Shown here: positions 52,542 through 61,598 of the stretch, in pieces | Layout of the letters: every line of letters starts with the position of its first letter | Position numbering within the stretch: position 1 is the first letter of the stretch | DNA from: Suilimivivens aceti | GTDB taxonomy: Bacteria > Bacillota > Clostridia > Lachnospirales > Lachnospiraceae | DNA length: 64,000 nt | Assembly (NCBI RefSeq): GCF_025567405.1 | Contig: NZ_JAOQKJ010000012.1 | Coordinates: forward strand, 1 to 64,000 | Reading direction: 5' to 3' | Notes under the pieces: generated by a model | The model's database searches: none | The model's input: only the letters and a program-made list of their open reading frames with translations | Told to the model about the DNA's origin: nothing | Made by a program: the position numbers and the translations under genes

Positions 52542-53441
52542 ATGAAGAAGAAAATGCTTTTTATTTATAATCCGAGAGCGGGAAAATCCCAGATCAGAAG
52601 TAATCTTCTTGATATGATCGATATTTTTGTGAAGGCCGGATATGAAGTGACTGCCTATCCGACACAGGCACAGGGGGATGGGATCAGGGCAGTTACAGAA
52701 AGACAGATCGGTTACTATGATATGATTGCCTGCAGCGGTGGTGATGGCACACTTGATGAAGTGGTGACCGGTATGATGAGGTGTGAAAAAAGACTGCCGA
52801 TCGGCTACGTTCCGGCAGGAACAACTAATGACTTTGCCGGAAGTCTGGGAATCCCGAGGAGCATGGAAAAGGCAGCAAGAGTGATTGTGGATGGCAGAAG
52901 CTTCCGCTGCGATGTTGGTGGATTTAATGAGAATATTTTTGTCTATATTGCGGCATTCGGCCTTTTTACAGATGTTTCCTATGAGACAAGGCAGGACATG
53001 AAGAATGTGCTGGGACATATGGCTTATGTGCTGGAAGGCATGAGAAAGCTGTCGAAAGTGAGATCCTATACCATGAAGGTGACCTGTGGGGACAGAGCGA
53101 TAGAGGGAGATTTTATCTTTGGAATGATCACAAATTCCCTTTCTGTAGGCGGTTTCAAGAAGATCACCGGTGACAATGTAAAGCTGGATGACGGTGTATT
53201 TGAAGTAACTCTGATCAAAAGACCCGGGAACCCGGTGGAGCTGAATACGATCATGGCAGCGATGGTGAACCGGAATATTGATACCGATCTGATGGAATGC
53301 TTTACAGCATCGGAGCTGCAGATTGAATCGACAGAAGAGATCGCATGGACACTGGATGGAGAATTCGGAGGACGGCACAGCAGAGTTGAAATCCAAAATT
53401 ATAAACAGGCACTGGAGATCAGGGTGCCGGAGGAAGAATAA
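52542..53441 (+). CDS. YegS/BmrU-type diacylglycerol (lipid) kinase family protein
   Basis: This 299-residue lipid kinase-fold protein has the signature GGDGTLDEVVTGM near residue 65, PAGTTNDFAGSLGIP near 90 and GGFKKITGDNVKLDDG further on. Family members phosphorylate diacylglycerol or related lipids at the inner membrane face; the exact lipid is unknown. It is transcribed after a terminator and ends before another. Confidence 0.88.
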   Translation: MKKKMLFIYNPRAGKSQIRSNLLDMIDIFVKAGYEVTAYPTQAQGDGIRAVTERQIGYYDMIACSGGDGTLDEVVTGMMRCEKRLPIGYVPAGTTNDFAGSLGIPRSMEKAARVIVDGRSFRCDVGGFNENIFVYIAAFGLFTDVSYETRQDMKNVLGHMAYVLEGMRKLSKVRSYTMKVTCGDRAIEGDFIFGMITNSLSVGGFKKITGDNVKLDDGVFEVTLIKRPGNPVELNTIMAAMVNRNIDTDLMECFTASELQIESTEEIAWTLDGEFGGRHSRVEIQNYKQALEIRVPEEE

Positions 53442-53461
53442 ATAGCCCTATAAAAGGGAGG

Positions 53462-53493
53462 ATGCCAGGTAAGCTGTCTTACCTGGCATTTAT
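53462..53493 (+). terminator. Terminator after the lipid-kinase gene
   Basis: A 12-bp perfect stem (ATGCCAGGTAAG / CTTACCTGGCAT) with a 4-base loop CTGT is followed by a short T-run. The remaining ~140 bases to the cyclophilin gene are AT-rich with nothing else clear. Confidence 0.75.
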
Positions 53494-53634
53494 TATGAAA
53501 AAGTTATTATAAAATCAAGTAGATGTTGTTTTCTTTGTTTCATCTTATGCTCTTAGTATAAAGGGCAGAAATGTCTAAAGAATGTTGAGGTGTTGAAGTT
53601 TTTTTAAATGAAATGTTAATAAAATATGAACACC

Positions 53635-54156
53635 TCACATTTTTTCCGGTTCCGGATAATCTACGCCAAAGGTTTCTACTGTGACAGCAGCGATCTTCTG
53701 ATCCTCCAGTGGTCTGTCGGAATAGTCGGTAGGGGTTTCGGCGATCTTGTTCACAACGTCCATACCCTCAATAATCTTGCCAAAAGCTGCATAGGAGCCA
53801 TCCAGATGGGGTGCATTCTTGTGCATGATAAAGAACTGGGATCCGGCGGAATCAGGCATCATGCTTCTTGCCATGGAAAGAACGCCTTCTGTATGCTTTA
53901 AATCATTCTGGAAGCCGTTTGCAGCAAATTCACCTTTGATGCTGTAGCCAGGGCCGCCCATACCGGTGCCCTGGGGATCACCACCCTGGATCATGAAGCC
54001 TCTGATCACACGGTGGAAGATCAGGCCATCATAAAAGTTTTTCTGGATCAGGCTGATGAAGTTGTTTACGGAAACGGGGGCGATATCGGGATAAAGCTCT
54101 GCTTTCATGACATCTCCGTTTTCCATGGTAAAGGTTACAACAGGATTTTGTGCCAT
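53635..54156 (-). CDS. Cyclophilin-type peptidyl-prolyl isomerase
   Basis: This 173-residue cytoplasmic cyclophilin has the active-site region FHRVIRGFMIQGGDPQGTG with the catalytic Arg, and AGSQFFIMHKNAPHLDG. It helps fold proteins by Xaa-Pro isomerisation. It has no signal peptide. It lies on the - strand, divergent from the acetyltransferase gene. Confidence 0.95.
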   Translation of the reverse strand: MAQNPVVTFTMENGDVMKAELYPDIAPVSVNNFISLIQKNFYDGLIFHRVIRGFMIQGGDPQGTGMGGPGYSIKGEFAANGFQNDLKHTEGVLSMARSMMPDSAGSQFFIMHKNAPHLDGSYAAFGKIIEGMDVVNKIAETPTDYSDRPLEDQKIAAVTVETFGVDYPEPEKM

Positions 54157-54176
54157 AATAATATTTCATTCCCTTC

Positions 54177-54205
54177 TTTTCAATTTTTGTAAACTATACT
54201 ATAAT
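54177..54205 (+). promoter_or_regulatory. Promoter for the GNAT-metG run
   Basis: TTTTCA and a perfect TATAAT are separated by 17 bases. The -10 lies in a near-palindromic ACTATACTATAATAGT, so divergent use by the cyclophilin gene is possible. Confidence 0.45.
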
Positions 54206-54276
54206 AGTAAAATGGTATGGGATTTCATAGAAGGAAACCCACGTATTTATTCTACAGAATCCAAAAGGACTTTTCA

Positions 54277-55119
54277 ATGCTTAAATATGTTGTGTTTGCA
54301 GTAACAGAGAAGGAAAGGCAGGTTCTTGACAGAAGTAGGGCAGAACTGGAACAGGTCTTTACCGGAGAAAAGACAGAATTTCTGATCGTTTCTGCAGCAC
54401 AGACGGAAGAAGGCATTTTAAGGCTCCGGATGGAAGAAAGCCTGATCCTGACAGATGATCCTGCATATCTGAAGGCATTGCAGGCAGCAGGATTTTATAC
54501 AGCAGGTCTCCATCATAAAGAAAATCAGGGCACCTTTTTTGAAGGAGCAGCTTATGTTATAGAAGAGATCGGTGAGATCACTTTTTCTGTGTATGATGAG
54601 ATCTACAGGCGGCTTGCTGGGTTGCCGCTGATGATCACGAGGACGAAGCGACTTCTGATCCGGGAGAGCACGGTAGGGGATGTTCCAGAGTTTTACCGGA
54701 TCTACAGGGATCCATCCATTACGAAATACATGGAGGATTTGTTTGGGGATCCCGAAGAAGAGATAGCTTACATGAAGGAATATATCCGTCAGATCTATGG
54801 ATTTTACGGATATGGGATGTGGACAGTACAGCTTCTTTCCGGAGAAGTGATCGGCAGAGCAGGACTCAGTGTGAGAGAAGGCTATGAACTTCCGGAACTG
54901 GGATTTGTGATCGGCTGTGACTATCAGGGACAGGGCTATGCAGAAGAAGCGTGCAGAGCGGTGCTTGCCTATGGAAAGAAGGAGCTTTCTTTTGAGCATG
55001 TACAGGCACTGGTAGAGGAAGAGAATCTTCCGTCCAGAAATCTGCTTATAAAGCTTGGGTTCCATTTCGATAAAAAAGTGAATGAGAAGGGAACTGAATA
55101 CCTTCTTATGATAGATTGA
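54277..55119 (+). CDS. GNAT-family acetyltransferase with an extra N-terminal domain
   Basis: The C-terminal ~150 residues (from about 125) match the GNAT fold: LLIRESTVGDVPEFYRIYRD, the acetyl-CoA loop GCDYQGQGYAEEACRAVLAY and NLLIKLGFHF. The first ~125 residues are not part of GNAT. They carry the segment LILTDDPAYLKALQAAGFYT and may be a degenerate HAD-like or nucleotide-binding domain; I am not sure. ATG 54277 has AAAGGA upstream. It leads into metG after 30 bases. Substrate unknown. Confidence 0.75.
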   Translation: MLKYVVFAVTEKERQVLDRSRAELEQVFTGEKTEFLIVSAAQTEEGILRLRMEESLILTDDPAYLKALQAAGFYTAGLHHKENQGTFFEGAAYVIEEIGEITFSVYDEIYRRLAGLPLMITRTKRLLIRESTVGDVPEFYRIYRDPSITKYMEDLFGDPEEEIAYMKEYIRQIYGFYGYGMWTVQLLSGEVIGRAGLSVREGYELPELGFVIGCDYQGQGYAEEACRAVLAYGKKELSFEHVQALVEEENLPSRNLLIKLGFHFDKKVNEKGTEYLLMID

Positions 55120-55149
55120 CAACATTTTGAAAGGAGTTTTTGCATAAAA

Positions 55150-57120
55150 ATGAGTAAAGGGAAATATTATATTACAACGGCGATTGCCTATACATCAGGA
55201 AAACCGCACATCGGAAACAGCTATGAGATTGTTCTGGCAGACAGCATTGCCCGTTTCAAGAGAAAAGATGGCTATGATGTTTTTTTTCAGACAGGAACGG
55301 ATGAGCATGGACAGAAGATCGAGCTGAAGGCACAGGAGGCCGGTATTACACCGAAGGAATATGTAGACAATGTGGCTGGCACGATTCGGAAGATCTGGGA
55401 TCTGATGGACACCTCCTATGATCACTTTATCCGTACAACAGATGATTATCATGAAAAACAGGTACAGAAGATCTTTAAGAAGCTGTACAATCAGGGAGAT
55501 ATTTACAAGAGCTCCTATGAGGGCCTGTACTGTACACCCTGTGAATCCTTCTGGACAGAATCCCAGCTTGTGGACGGCAAATGTCCTGACTGCGGAAGAG
55601 AGGTAAAGCCGGCAAAGGAAGAGGCATATTTTTTCAGGATGAGCAAATATGCTGACAGATTGATCGAGCATATTAACAGCCATCCGGAATTTATACAGCC
55701 GGTATCCAGAAAGAATGAAATGATGAACAACTTCCTGCTTCCTGGTCTGCAGGATCTGTGTGTTTCCAGAACCTCCTTCAAGTGGGGGATCCCGGTAGAC
55801 TTTGATGATAAGCATGTCGTTTATGTATGGCTGGATGCCCTGACCAACTATATCACCGGTATTGGCTATGACTGTGACGGAGAAAGCAGTGAGCAGTATA
55901 AGAAATATTGGCCGGCGGATCTGCACCTGATCGGAAAGGATATTATACGTTTCCATACGATTTACTGGCCGATCTTCCTGATGGCGCTGGGTGAGCCCCT
56001 GCCAAAGCAGGTATTTGGTCATCCATGGCTTCTGATGAACAATGACAAGATGAGCAAGTCAAAAGGAAATGTGATCTATGCAGATGAACTGGTAGATTTC
56101 TTTGGAGTGGATGCTGTCAGATATTTCGTCCTGCATGAGATGCCTTTCGAAAATGACGGAAATATCACCTGGGAGCTGGTAGCGGAGCGTTTTAATACAG
56201 ATCTTGCCAATACCCTTGGTAATCTGGTGAACCGTACCGTATCCATGAGCAACAAGTATTTTGACGGTGTTGTTACCAATACCGGCGTGACAGAGCCTGT
56301 GGATGAGGAACTGAAGAATCTGGCTGTGACAGCCTATGGCAGAGTAGCAGATAAGATGAAGGATCTGAGAGTGGCTGATGCCCTGACAGAGATTTTTACC
56401 TTATTTAAGAGATGCAACAAATATATCGATGAGACAGAACCGTGGGTACTGGCAAAGGATGAAGCGAAGAAGGATCGTCTCGCGACCGTTCTTTATAATC
56501 TGACAGAAAGCATTCTGATCGGTGCTTCCCTGCTTGAACCCTATATGCCTACAACGGCAAAGAAGATCGCAGTGCAGTTTAACACAGAGATCAGAAGCTT
56601 TGAAGATCTGGCCGAGTTTGGAAGATATCCCTCTGGCAGCAAAGTAACAGAAACACCGGAGATCCTTTTCGCAAGACTGGATCAGAAGGCAGTTTCAGCA
56701 AAGATCGAAGAGATGGAAGCTGTAAGAACAGCTGCAGCAGAGAAGACGGAAAAGGAAGAGAAAGCAGAGGAAGGCATTGATATTGAGCCGAAGGCTGAGA
56801 TTTCCTATGATGATTTTGCAAAGCTGCAGTTCCAGGTGGGCGAGATCATTGAATGTAAGGAAGTACCAAAGTCCAAGAAGCTCCTCTGTTCACAGGTGAA
56901 GATCGGAAGTCAGGTAAAGCAGATCGTTTCCGGAATCAAGCAGCATTATTCCGCAGAGGAAATGGTAGGCAAGAAGGTGATGGTTCTTGTGAACCTGAAG
57001 CCGGCAACCCTGGCAGGCGTTGTTTCTGAAGGTATGCTGCTCTGTGCAGAAGATGCAGATGGTAATCTGGCACTGATGACACCGGAGAAAAAGATGCCGG
57101 CAGGAGCAGAGATCTGCTAG
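55150..57120 (+). CDS. metG: Methionyl-tRNA synthetase
   Basis: MetG charges methionine to tRNA. The 656-residue protein has the HIGH-type KPHIGNSYE, a zinc-binding pair (CTPCES ... CPDCGRE), the KMSKSKGN signature near residue 300, and a C-terminal EMAP/Trbp tRNA-binding domain (from about 555). An Ala/Glu/Lys-rich linker separates the domains. ATG 55150 follows AAAGGAG. No T-box leader is present upstream. Confidence 0.97.
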   Translation: MSKGKYYITTAIAYTSGKPHIGNSYEIVLADSIARFKRKDGYDVFFQTGTDEHGQKIELKAQEAGITPKEYVDNVAGTIRKIWDLMDTSYDHFIRTTDDYHEKQVQKIFKKLYNQGDIYKSSYEGLYCTPCESFWTESQLVDGKCPDCGREVKPAKEEAYFFRMSKYADRLIEHINSHPEFIQPVSRKNEMMNNFLLPGLQDLCVSRTSFKWGIPVDFDDKHVVYVWLDALTNYITGIGYDCDGESSEQYKKYWPADLHLIGKDIIRFHTIYWPIFLMALGEPLPKQVFGHPWLLMNNDKMSKSKGNVIYADELVDFFGVDAVRYFVLHEMPFENDGNITWELVAERFNTDLANTLGNLVNRTVSMSNKYFDGVVTNTGVTEPVDEELKNLAVTAYGRVADKMKDLRVADALTEIFTLFKRCNKYIDETEPWVLAKDEAKKDRLATVLYNLTESILIGASLLEPYMPTTAKKIAVQFNTEIRSFEDLAEFGRYPSGSKVTETPEILFARLDQKAVSAKIEEMEAVRTAAAEKTEKEEKAEEGIDIEPKAEISYDDFAKLQFQVGEIIECKEVPKSKKLLCSQVKIGSQVKQIVSGIKQHYSAEEMVGKKVMVLVNLKPATLAGVVSEGMLLCAEDADGNLALMTPEKKMPAGAEIC

Positions 57121-57165
57121 AGGAAAAAGAGGACTCTCCGGCAAAAAACAGGAAGAGGGTTATAT

Positions 57166-58110
57166 ATGGTCAAAAAAGAAGAATTTGTATTTGACTCCAG
57201 GGACGGACAGAGTAAGATCCACGCGGTCAGATGGATTCCGGAAGGAAAAGTGATCGGGATTCTTCAGATTGTCCACGGAATGGCCGAATATATTGAAAGA
57301 TACGAGGAAATGGCACACTTTTTCGCAGAAAAGGGAATCCTGGTTACAGGAGAGGATCATCTTGGACATGGAAAGAGTGTGGACGAAAAGGAAACCTATG
57401 GTTATTTCTGTGAACAGGATCCGGCGACGGTAGTTGTGCGGGATGTACACAGACTGAAAAAGATGACACAGGAGGACTATCCGGGAATCCCTTATATTCT
57501 GCTTGGACACAGTATGGGTTCCTTTATTACAAGGAATTACCTGTTCCGTTATGGCACAGGAATTCAGGGAGCAATCATCTGCGGTACCGGCTCACAGCCC
57601 GGCGTGGTGGTGAAATTCAGCAGGGCACTTGCTGCATTCGAAGGACTGTTTCTTGGAGAGAAGCATACAGCAAAACTGATAGATAAGCTGGCTTTTGGAA
57701 ATTATAATAAACAGGTAGAAAAGCAGAGGACTTCATTTGACTGGCTGTGCCGGGATGAAGCAGTGGTTGATGCCTATATAGCTGATGAGCTGTGCGGATT
57801 CATTTTTACCGTAAACGGGTTCCGGACATTGTTTACCCTGCTGGATCGTCTGAACAAAGAAGAAAATCTGAAAAAAATGCCGGAAACCCTGCCGGTGCTG
57901 TTCATTGCCGGAGAGAAGGATCCAGTAGGAAATTATGGAGAAGGAGTCAAAAAAGCTTTCCGGGATTTCCAGAAGGCCGGACTGACTACTTTAAGCATGA
58001 AGCTGTATCCGGAGGATCGTCATGAGCTTTTGAATGAACTGGATAAGAAAAAAGTTTATGAGGATATTTATTCATGGATATTGGAACGGATCAAGGAGTA
58101 TCAGTTATAA
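57166..58110 (+). CDS. Alpha/beta-hydrolase (monoacylglycerol lipase-like)
   Basis: This 314-residue cytoplasmic alpha/beta-hydrolase has the nucleophile elbow GHSMGSF (Ser about 115), an oxyanion region (VHGMAEYIERYEEMA), the acid in FIAGEKDPVGNYG and the His in DRHELLNE. These fit the serine-hydrolase/lysophospholipase group. Substrate unknown. It lies 45 bases after metG. Confidence 0.88.
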   Translation: MVKKEEFVFDSRDGQSKIHAVRWIPEGKVIGILQIVHGMAEYIERYEEMAHFFAEKGILVTGEDHLGHGKSVDEKETYGYFCEQDPATVVVRDVHRLKKMTQEDYPGIPYILLGHSMGSFITRNYLFRYGTGIQGAIICGTGSQPGVVVKFSRALAAFEGLFLGEKHTAKLIDKLAFGNYNKQVEKQRTSFDWLCRDEAVVDAYIADELCGFIFTVNGFRTLFTLLDRLNKEENLKKMPETLPVLFIAGEKDPVGNYGEGVKKAFRDFQKAGLTTLSMKLYPEDRHELLNELDKKKVYEDIYSWILERIKEYQL

Positions 58111-58125
58111 GAGGTGTATGTTTTT

Positions 58126-58701
58126 ATGAAAAAATTGAAATTTTGGCTTTTGGGAATTTTCTGTATGGCAGTTCTGACTGTTACGGCAGGGCTGTGTATT
58201 CCTGCAACTGTCAGGGCTGCAGAGGCAGGACAGGGTACAGAAAATATCGATACAGAAGAGCTGCTTGGAGATGTGAAGGATAAGCTCTCCGAGGCAGTAT
58301 CAGAAATGGATCCGAAGACAGTAAAAGAGATTTTCAGGTTTGCTTCCGAAAAGATTTCTGATGGAAGTCTGGACAGTGAAGAAGGGTTAAAGGCGGCTAT
58401 TCAGGAAAGTGAAGAAAAATTCGGGATCATCATTAAGGAGGCCGATGCCAGAAAAGTGGTAGAAGCTATGCAAAAGCTGGAGAATATGGGCTTTTCTGCT
58501 GATTATGTACTGGATAAGGCAGAAACACTTTATGACAAATATGGAGCAGACTTTGTAGATCATACAAATGAAATTATCAGGGGTGCTGTGGAAAATGCAG
58601 TAAAGAATGCCGCAGAAAGCTTTTTCAGCAATTTATGGCAGTCCACGAAAAATTTTTTCGGTGGACTGCTTGGTGGCTTTCAGATAGCGGACAGGCAGTG
58701 A
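58126..58701 (+). CDS. Secreted protein of unknown function
   Basis: This 191-residue protein has a clear signal peptide (MKKLKFWLLGIFCMAVLTVT, cleavage near VRAAEAG). The remainder is acidic and helical, with no family that I can name with confidence; some segments (KEADARKVVEAMQKLENMGF) recall DUF1002-like sequences only weakly. The C-terminus is rich in Asn, Phe and Gly (FFSNLWQSTKNFFGGLLGGF). The gene follows the hydrolase by 15 bases. Confidence 0.65.
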   Translation: MKKLKFWLLGIFCMAVLTVTAGLCIPATVRAAEAGQGTENIDTEELLGDVKDKLSEAVSEMDPKTVKEIFRFASEKISDGSLDSEEGLKAAIQESEEKFGIIIKEADARKVVEAMQKLENMGFSADYVLDKAETLYDKYGADFVDHTNEIIRGAVENAVKNAAESFFSNLWQSTKNFFGGLLGGFQIADRQ

Positions 58702-58712
58702 AAGGACAGTAA

Positions 58713-59198
58713 ATGAGCGCAGGATTGCCGTGTGTGATTCGGTTTGTATCATCGGATGAATGGGAAGAAGCAATGGGACTTGCCTGGAAAACCTTCCTGG
58801 AATATGAGGGCGATGTTTATCCGCCAGAGGGAGTGCGCAGCTTTGAGGATTTTATCACCGACTCTGATCTGAAAAGAATGTTTGCGCTTGGAACCTATCA
58901 GATGATTGGAGCATTCTTCTCAGGAAAGCTGATAGGGATGATATCCCTGCGCAATAAAACGCATATTTCATTGTTGTTCGTGGACGGTGATTATCACCGG
59001 AGAGGGATTGGGAGAGCATTGATCTCGTTTCTTTCTGAGTATGTCAGGAAGGAAGAGGGACTTAACAGGCTGACGGTAAATGCGTCGCCTTATGGAGTTG
59101 GATTCTACCACAGACTGGGATTCCGGGATCTTGGTCCGGAGAAACAGCAGGATGGGATTATTTTTACTCCCATGCTTTTAGAATTTGACAGAGGATAA
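58713..59198 (+). CDS. GNAT-family N-acetyltransferase
   Basis: This 161-residue acetyltransferase has the acetyl-CoA loop LFVDGDYHRRGIGRALISF and the C-terminal NASPYGVGFYHRLGFRDLG. The substrate is unknown. The 10-base gap to the DUF624 gene suggests one transcript. Confidence 0.85.
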   Translation: MSAGLPCVIRFVSSDEWEEAMGLAWKTFLEYEGDVYPPEGVRSFEDFITDSDLKRMFALGTYQMIGAFFSGKLIGMISLRNKTHISLLFVDGDYHRRGIGRALISFLSEYVRKEEGLNRLTVNASPYGVGFYHRLGFRDLGPEKQQDGIIFTPMLLEFDRG

Positions 59199-59208
59199 GG
59201 AGAAACAA

Positions 59209-59910
59209 ATGGGAAGAATTTTTGGACTGGAAAGCCCTTTTATGAATTTTTTGAACAGAGTAGCAGATCTGATCTGGCTGAATATACTGACGATGATCTG
59301 CTGTATTCCGGTCGTAACGATCGGAGCATCTCTGACGGCAATGAATTATGTACTTTTGAAAATGGCAAAAAACGAAGAAGGATACATAACAAAGGCATTC
59401 TTTAAATCATTTAAACAGAATTTTAGACAGGCGACACTGATCCTGCTTATACAGCTTGTGATTTATGGAATCCTTGCGGGTGATCTCTTTGTTTTCCGTT
59501 ATGCATCTATGGATTTCCCGGAATGGCTGCAGATTGCTGTGATAGCGGTGGGAATCCTTGTGACATTTGCGACTATATATCTGTACCCATTACTGGCAAG
59601 GTACGATAATGCAATTAAGGCAACCTATAAAAATTCTTTTCTTATGGGAGTGCTGAGTCTGCCAAGAACACTTCTCATGGTGCTGTGCTGGCTTATTCCT
59701 GTGATCGTGTTTTTCTTTGCTAATCCGATTCTGCCGCTTGTGTTCCTGCTTGGAATTTCAGGTCCCGGATATCTGAATGCACTTTTATACAGGAAGAGCT
59801 TTGAACGCTTTGAGGAAAAGGACGACGATACAGAAGAAGGATCCGGGGAAGCCGGGGATGAAGCTGTAGAGGAAGTTTCAGGAGAAATGACAGACCAGCA
59901 TATGGAGTAG
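59209..59910 (+). CDS. DUF624 membrane protein (YesL-like)
   Basis: This 233-residue protein has about five membrane segments and the family start MGRIFGLESPFMNFLNRVAD, with GASLTAMNYVLLKMAKNEEG. DUF624/YesL proteins are commonly encoded with carbohydrate-uptake genes and YesN/YesM regulators, but their role is not known. The C-terminal ~35 residues are strongly acidic. ATG 59209 is behind AAGGAG. The diguanylate cyclase starts 3 bases after the stop. Confidence 0.85.
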   Translation: MGRIFGLESPFMNFLNRVADLIWLNILTMICCIPVVTIGASLTAMNYVLLKMAKNEEGYITKAFFKSFKQNFRQATLILLIQLVIYGILAGDLFVFRYASMDFPEWLQIAVIAVGILVTFATIYLYPLLARYDNAIKATYKNSFLMGVLSLPRTLLMVLCWLIPVIVFFFANPILPLVFLLGISGPGYLNALLYRKSFERFEEKDDDTEEGSGEAGDEAVEEVSGEMTDQHME

Positions 59911-59912
59911 AG

Positions 59913-61400
59913 ATGGAATCAAAAAAAAGGCAAATCTTACAGTGGTCGATTTTGGGAGGAATACTCGTCATTGTAGTGACGGTCATGCTCTGTGTCTCTT
60001 TTTCCAGGATCAAGAGAGAGGGCATTCAGAATTATGAAGATGTGATGACGAGTTCTGCATCCAAATATGCACAAAAAGTGAATATGGAATTGTCAGAGCT
60101 GCAGACAGCAGCTGATGTGGCAGCAGATGTCCTTTCCACGAGCAGCCATTATGGACAGAATCTGATCAAAGAGACGCTTATGGCGGTGCAGGAAAATACA
60201 AGCGCAGAAAAAGCAGTGTATTATAATGGTGGAAATACAGGATATGTATGGGACGGAACAGACTTTGCAACAGCAGATCTGAAAAAGGAGCCGTATTTTG
60301 AACAGCTTGCCGGACTGTCAGAAACCAAGGTTTTCTGTATGAGAAATTCTGAGGATCTGAAAACGACAGAGCTGGTCATCATGGCTCCGTCAGGGGAGAC
60401 TGGCAAGGGGAGTGTGCTCCTGTATTTACCGGTACGGAAGCTGGATAAGCTTTTCAAGATCAGTGTTGACTTTGGTGCAGATGCATTTGCTCTGATCATT
60501 GACAAGAATGGCTATATTGTTACTAGTGGAACCTATGAAAGTGACTTCCTGACAGAACTTAATTTCTGGAACAATTTTGCAGATAAAAATAAGGAGTCTG
60601 TTTCAAAGGCGAGAGTCAGACTGATCAATGCCGTGACAGGATGTATAGAAGCTTCCTCCAAGGGGACAGGAGAAAAGAGGACAGTTGTATATGCACCTGT
60701 CCTGAACAGCGGATTCGATGTCATCATAGGTGTTGACCAAAGCTATGTTGACAAGAAGGAATCCAATTTCTGGAAGAGCAGCGGTGTAATGCTGACACAG
60801 CTTCTGCTTGTGCTGATCGGCTTCTTTGCCGCCTTCCTTACCATCAGCTATACGACCAAGAAGAATGTGGCGGAGCATGACAGACTGCTCCGTGAGGAGG
60901 CGGATACCGACCTTCTGACAGGACTGACAAACAAGCTGGCAACAGAGAGAAAGATCAAAGAGTATATGAAAGAAAATCCCAATTCCCTCGGTATGATGTT
61001 TGTACTTGACATTGATAATTTCAAGAAGATCAATGATACGATGGGACATGCCTTTGGCGATGAGGTGCTGAAGACCCTTGGCAGAACGATCAGCTCCCTG
61101 TTCCGTGTAACAGATATTATTGGACGTACGGGTGGTGATGAGTTTACCATATTTCTGAAATTCCTGAAATCCGATGAAAATACACTGAAGGAGGCCAGAA
61201 AGCTGGTGCAGTTCTTCAAGGATTTCACCGCAGGTGAATATGTAAAATATTCAGCAACAGCAAGTATTGGTGCTGCAGTATTCCCGGAGAACGGAAGTGA
61301 TTTTGATTCCCTGTACAAAGCGGCAGATAAAGCACTTTACAAGGCAAAACAGAGAGGCAAGAACCAGCTGGCATTTTATGACGACAGAGACAGAAAATAG
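59913..61400 (+). CDS. Membrane-bound diguanylate cyclase (GGDEF) with extracellular sensor
   Basis: This 495-residue protein has two membrane segments (about residues 10-30 and 290-315) flanking a PAS/Cache-like extracellular domain, then a C-terminal GGDEF domain. The active motif GGDEF is intact (IGRTGGDEFTIF), with the DIDNFKKINDTMGHAFGDE segment. An RVTD sequence five residues before GGDEF fits the RxxD inhibitory site. It is expected to make cyclic di-GMP. It lies next to DUF624. Confidence 0.93.
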   Translation: MESKKRQILQWSILGGILVIVVTVMLCVSFSRIKREGIQNYEDVMTSSASKYAQKVNMELSELQTAADVAADVLSTSSHYGQNLIKETLMAVQENTSAEKAVYYNGGNTGYVWDGTDFATADLKKEPYFEQLAGLSETKVFCMRNSEDLKTTELVIMAPSGETGKGSVLLYLPVRKLDKLFKISVDFGADAFALIIDKNGYIVTSGTYESDFLTELNFWNNFADKNKESVSKARVRLINAVTGCIEASSKGTGEKRTVVYAPVLNSGFDVIIGVDQSYVDKKESNFWKSSGVMLTQLLLVLIGFFAAFLTISYTTKKNVAEHDRLLREEADTDLLTGLTNKLATERKIKEYMKENPNSLGMMFVLDIDNFKKINDTMGHAFGDEVLKTLGRTISSLFRVTDIIGRTGGDEFTIFLKFLKSDENTLKEARKLVQFFKDFTAGEYVKYSATASIGAAVFPENGSDFDSLYKAADKALYKAKQRGKNQLAFYDDRDRK

Positions 61401-61456
61401 GAATTGTACAATTTGTATATAAAAATATGCACATGATGTACAAACTGTCGAAAGCA

Positions 61457-61504
61457 AATGGAATCAGAAAGGTTTCTAAGCATTTCTCACAATGGAATCA
61501 GAAA
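61457..61504 (+). repeat. Direct repeats AATGGAATCAGAAA upstream of the MsmX-type gene
   Basis: A 14-bp sequence occurs at 61457-61470 and 61491-61504, 34 bases apart, within the 198-base gap before the ATPase gene. A GGAC-TAC-GTCC inverted repeat lies further down. No convincing -35/-10 pair was identified in the gap. Confidence 0.5.
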
Positions 61505-61598
61505 TCTTTGTGGAATAGTGGTATAGCTAATTTGGACTACGTCCGTTATACTAATCTTAACGTTGAAGTTGAACCTATTTTTCAAGGAGGCTAATGAA

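Noticed and set aside
53587..53636. Inverted repeat GAGGTGTT/AACACCTC at the end of the cyclophilin gene
   Set aside because: 34-base loop and no T-run in the right place; not convincing as a terminator.
55120..55149. T-box leader for metG
   Set aside because: Only 30 bases separate metG from the gene before it; no T-box elements are present.
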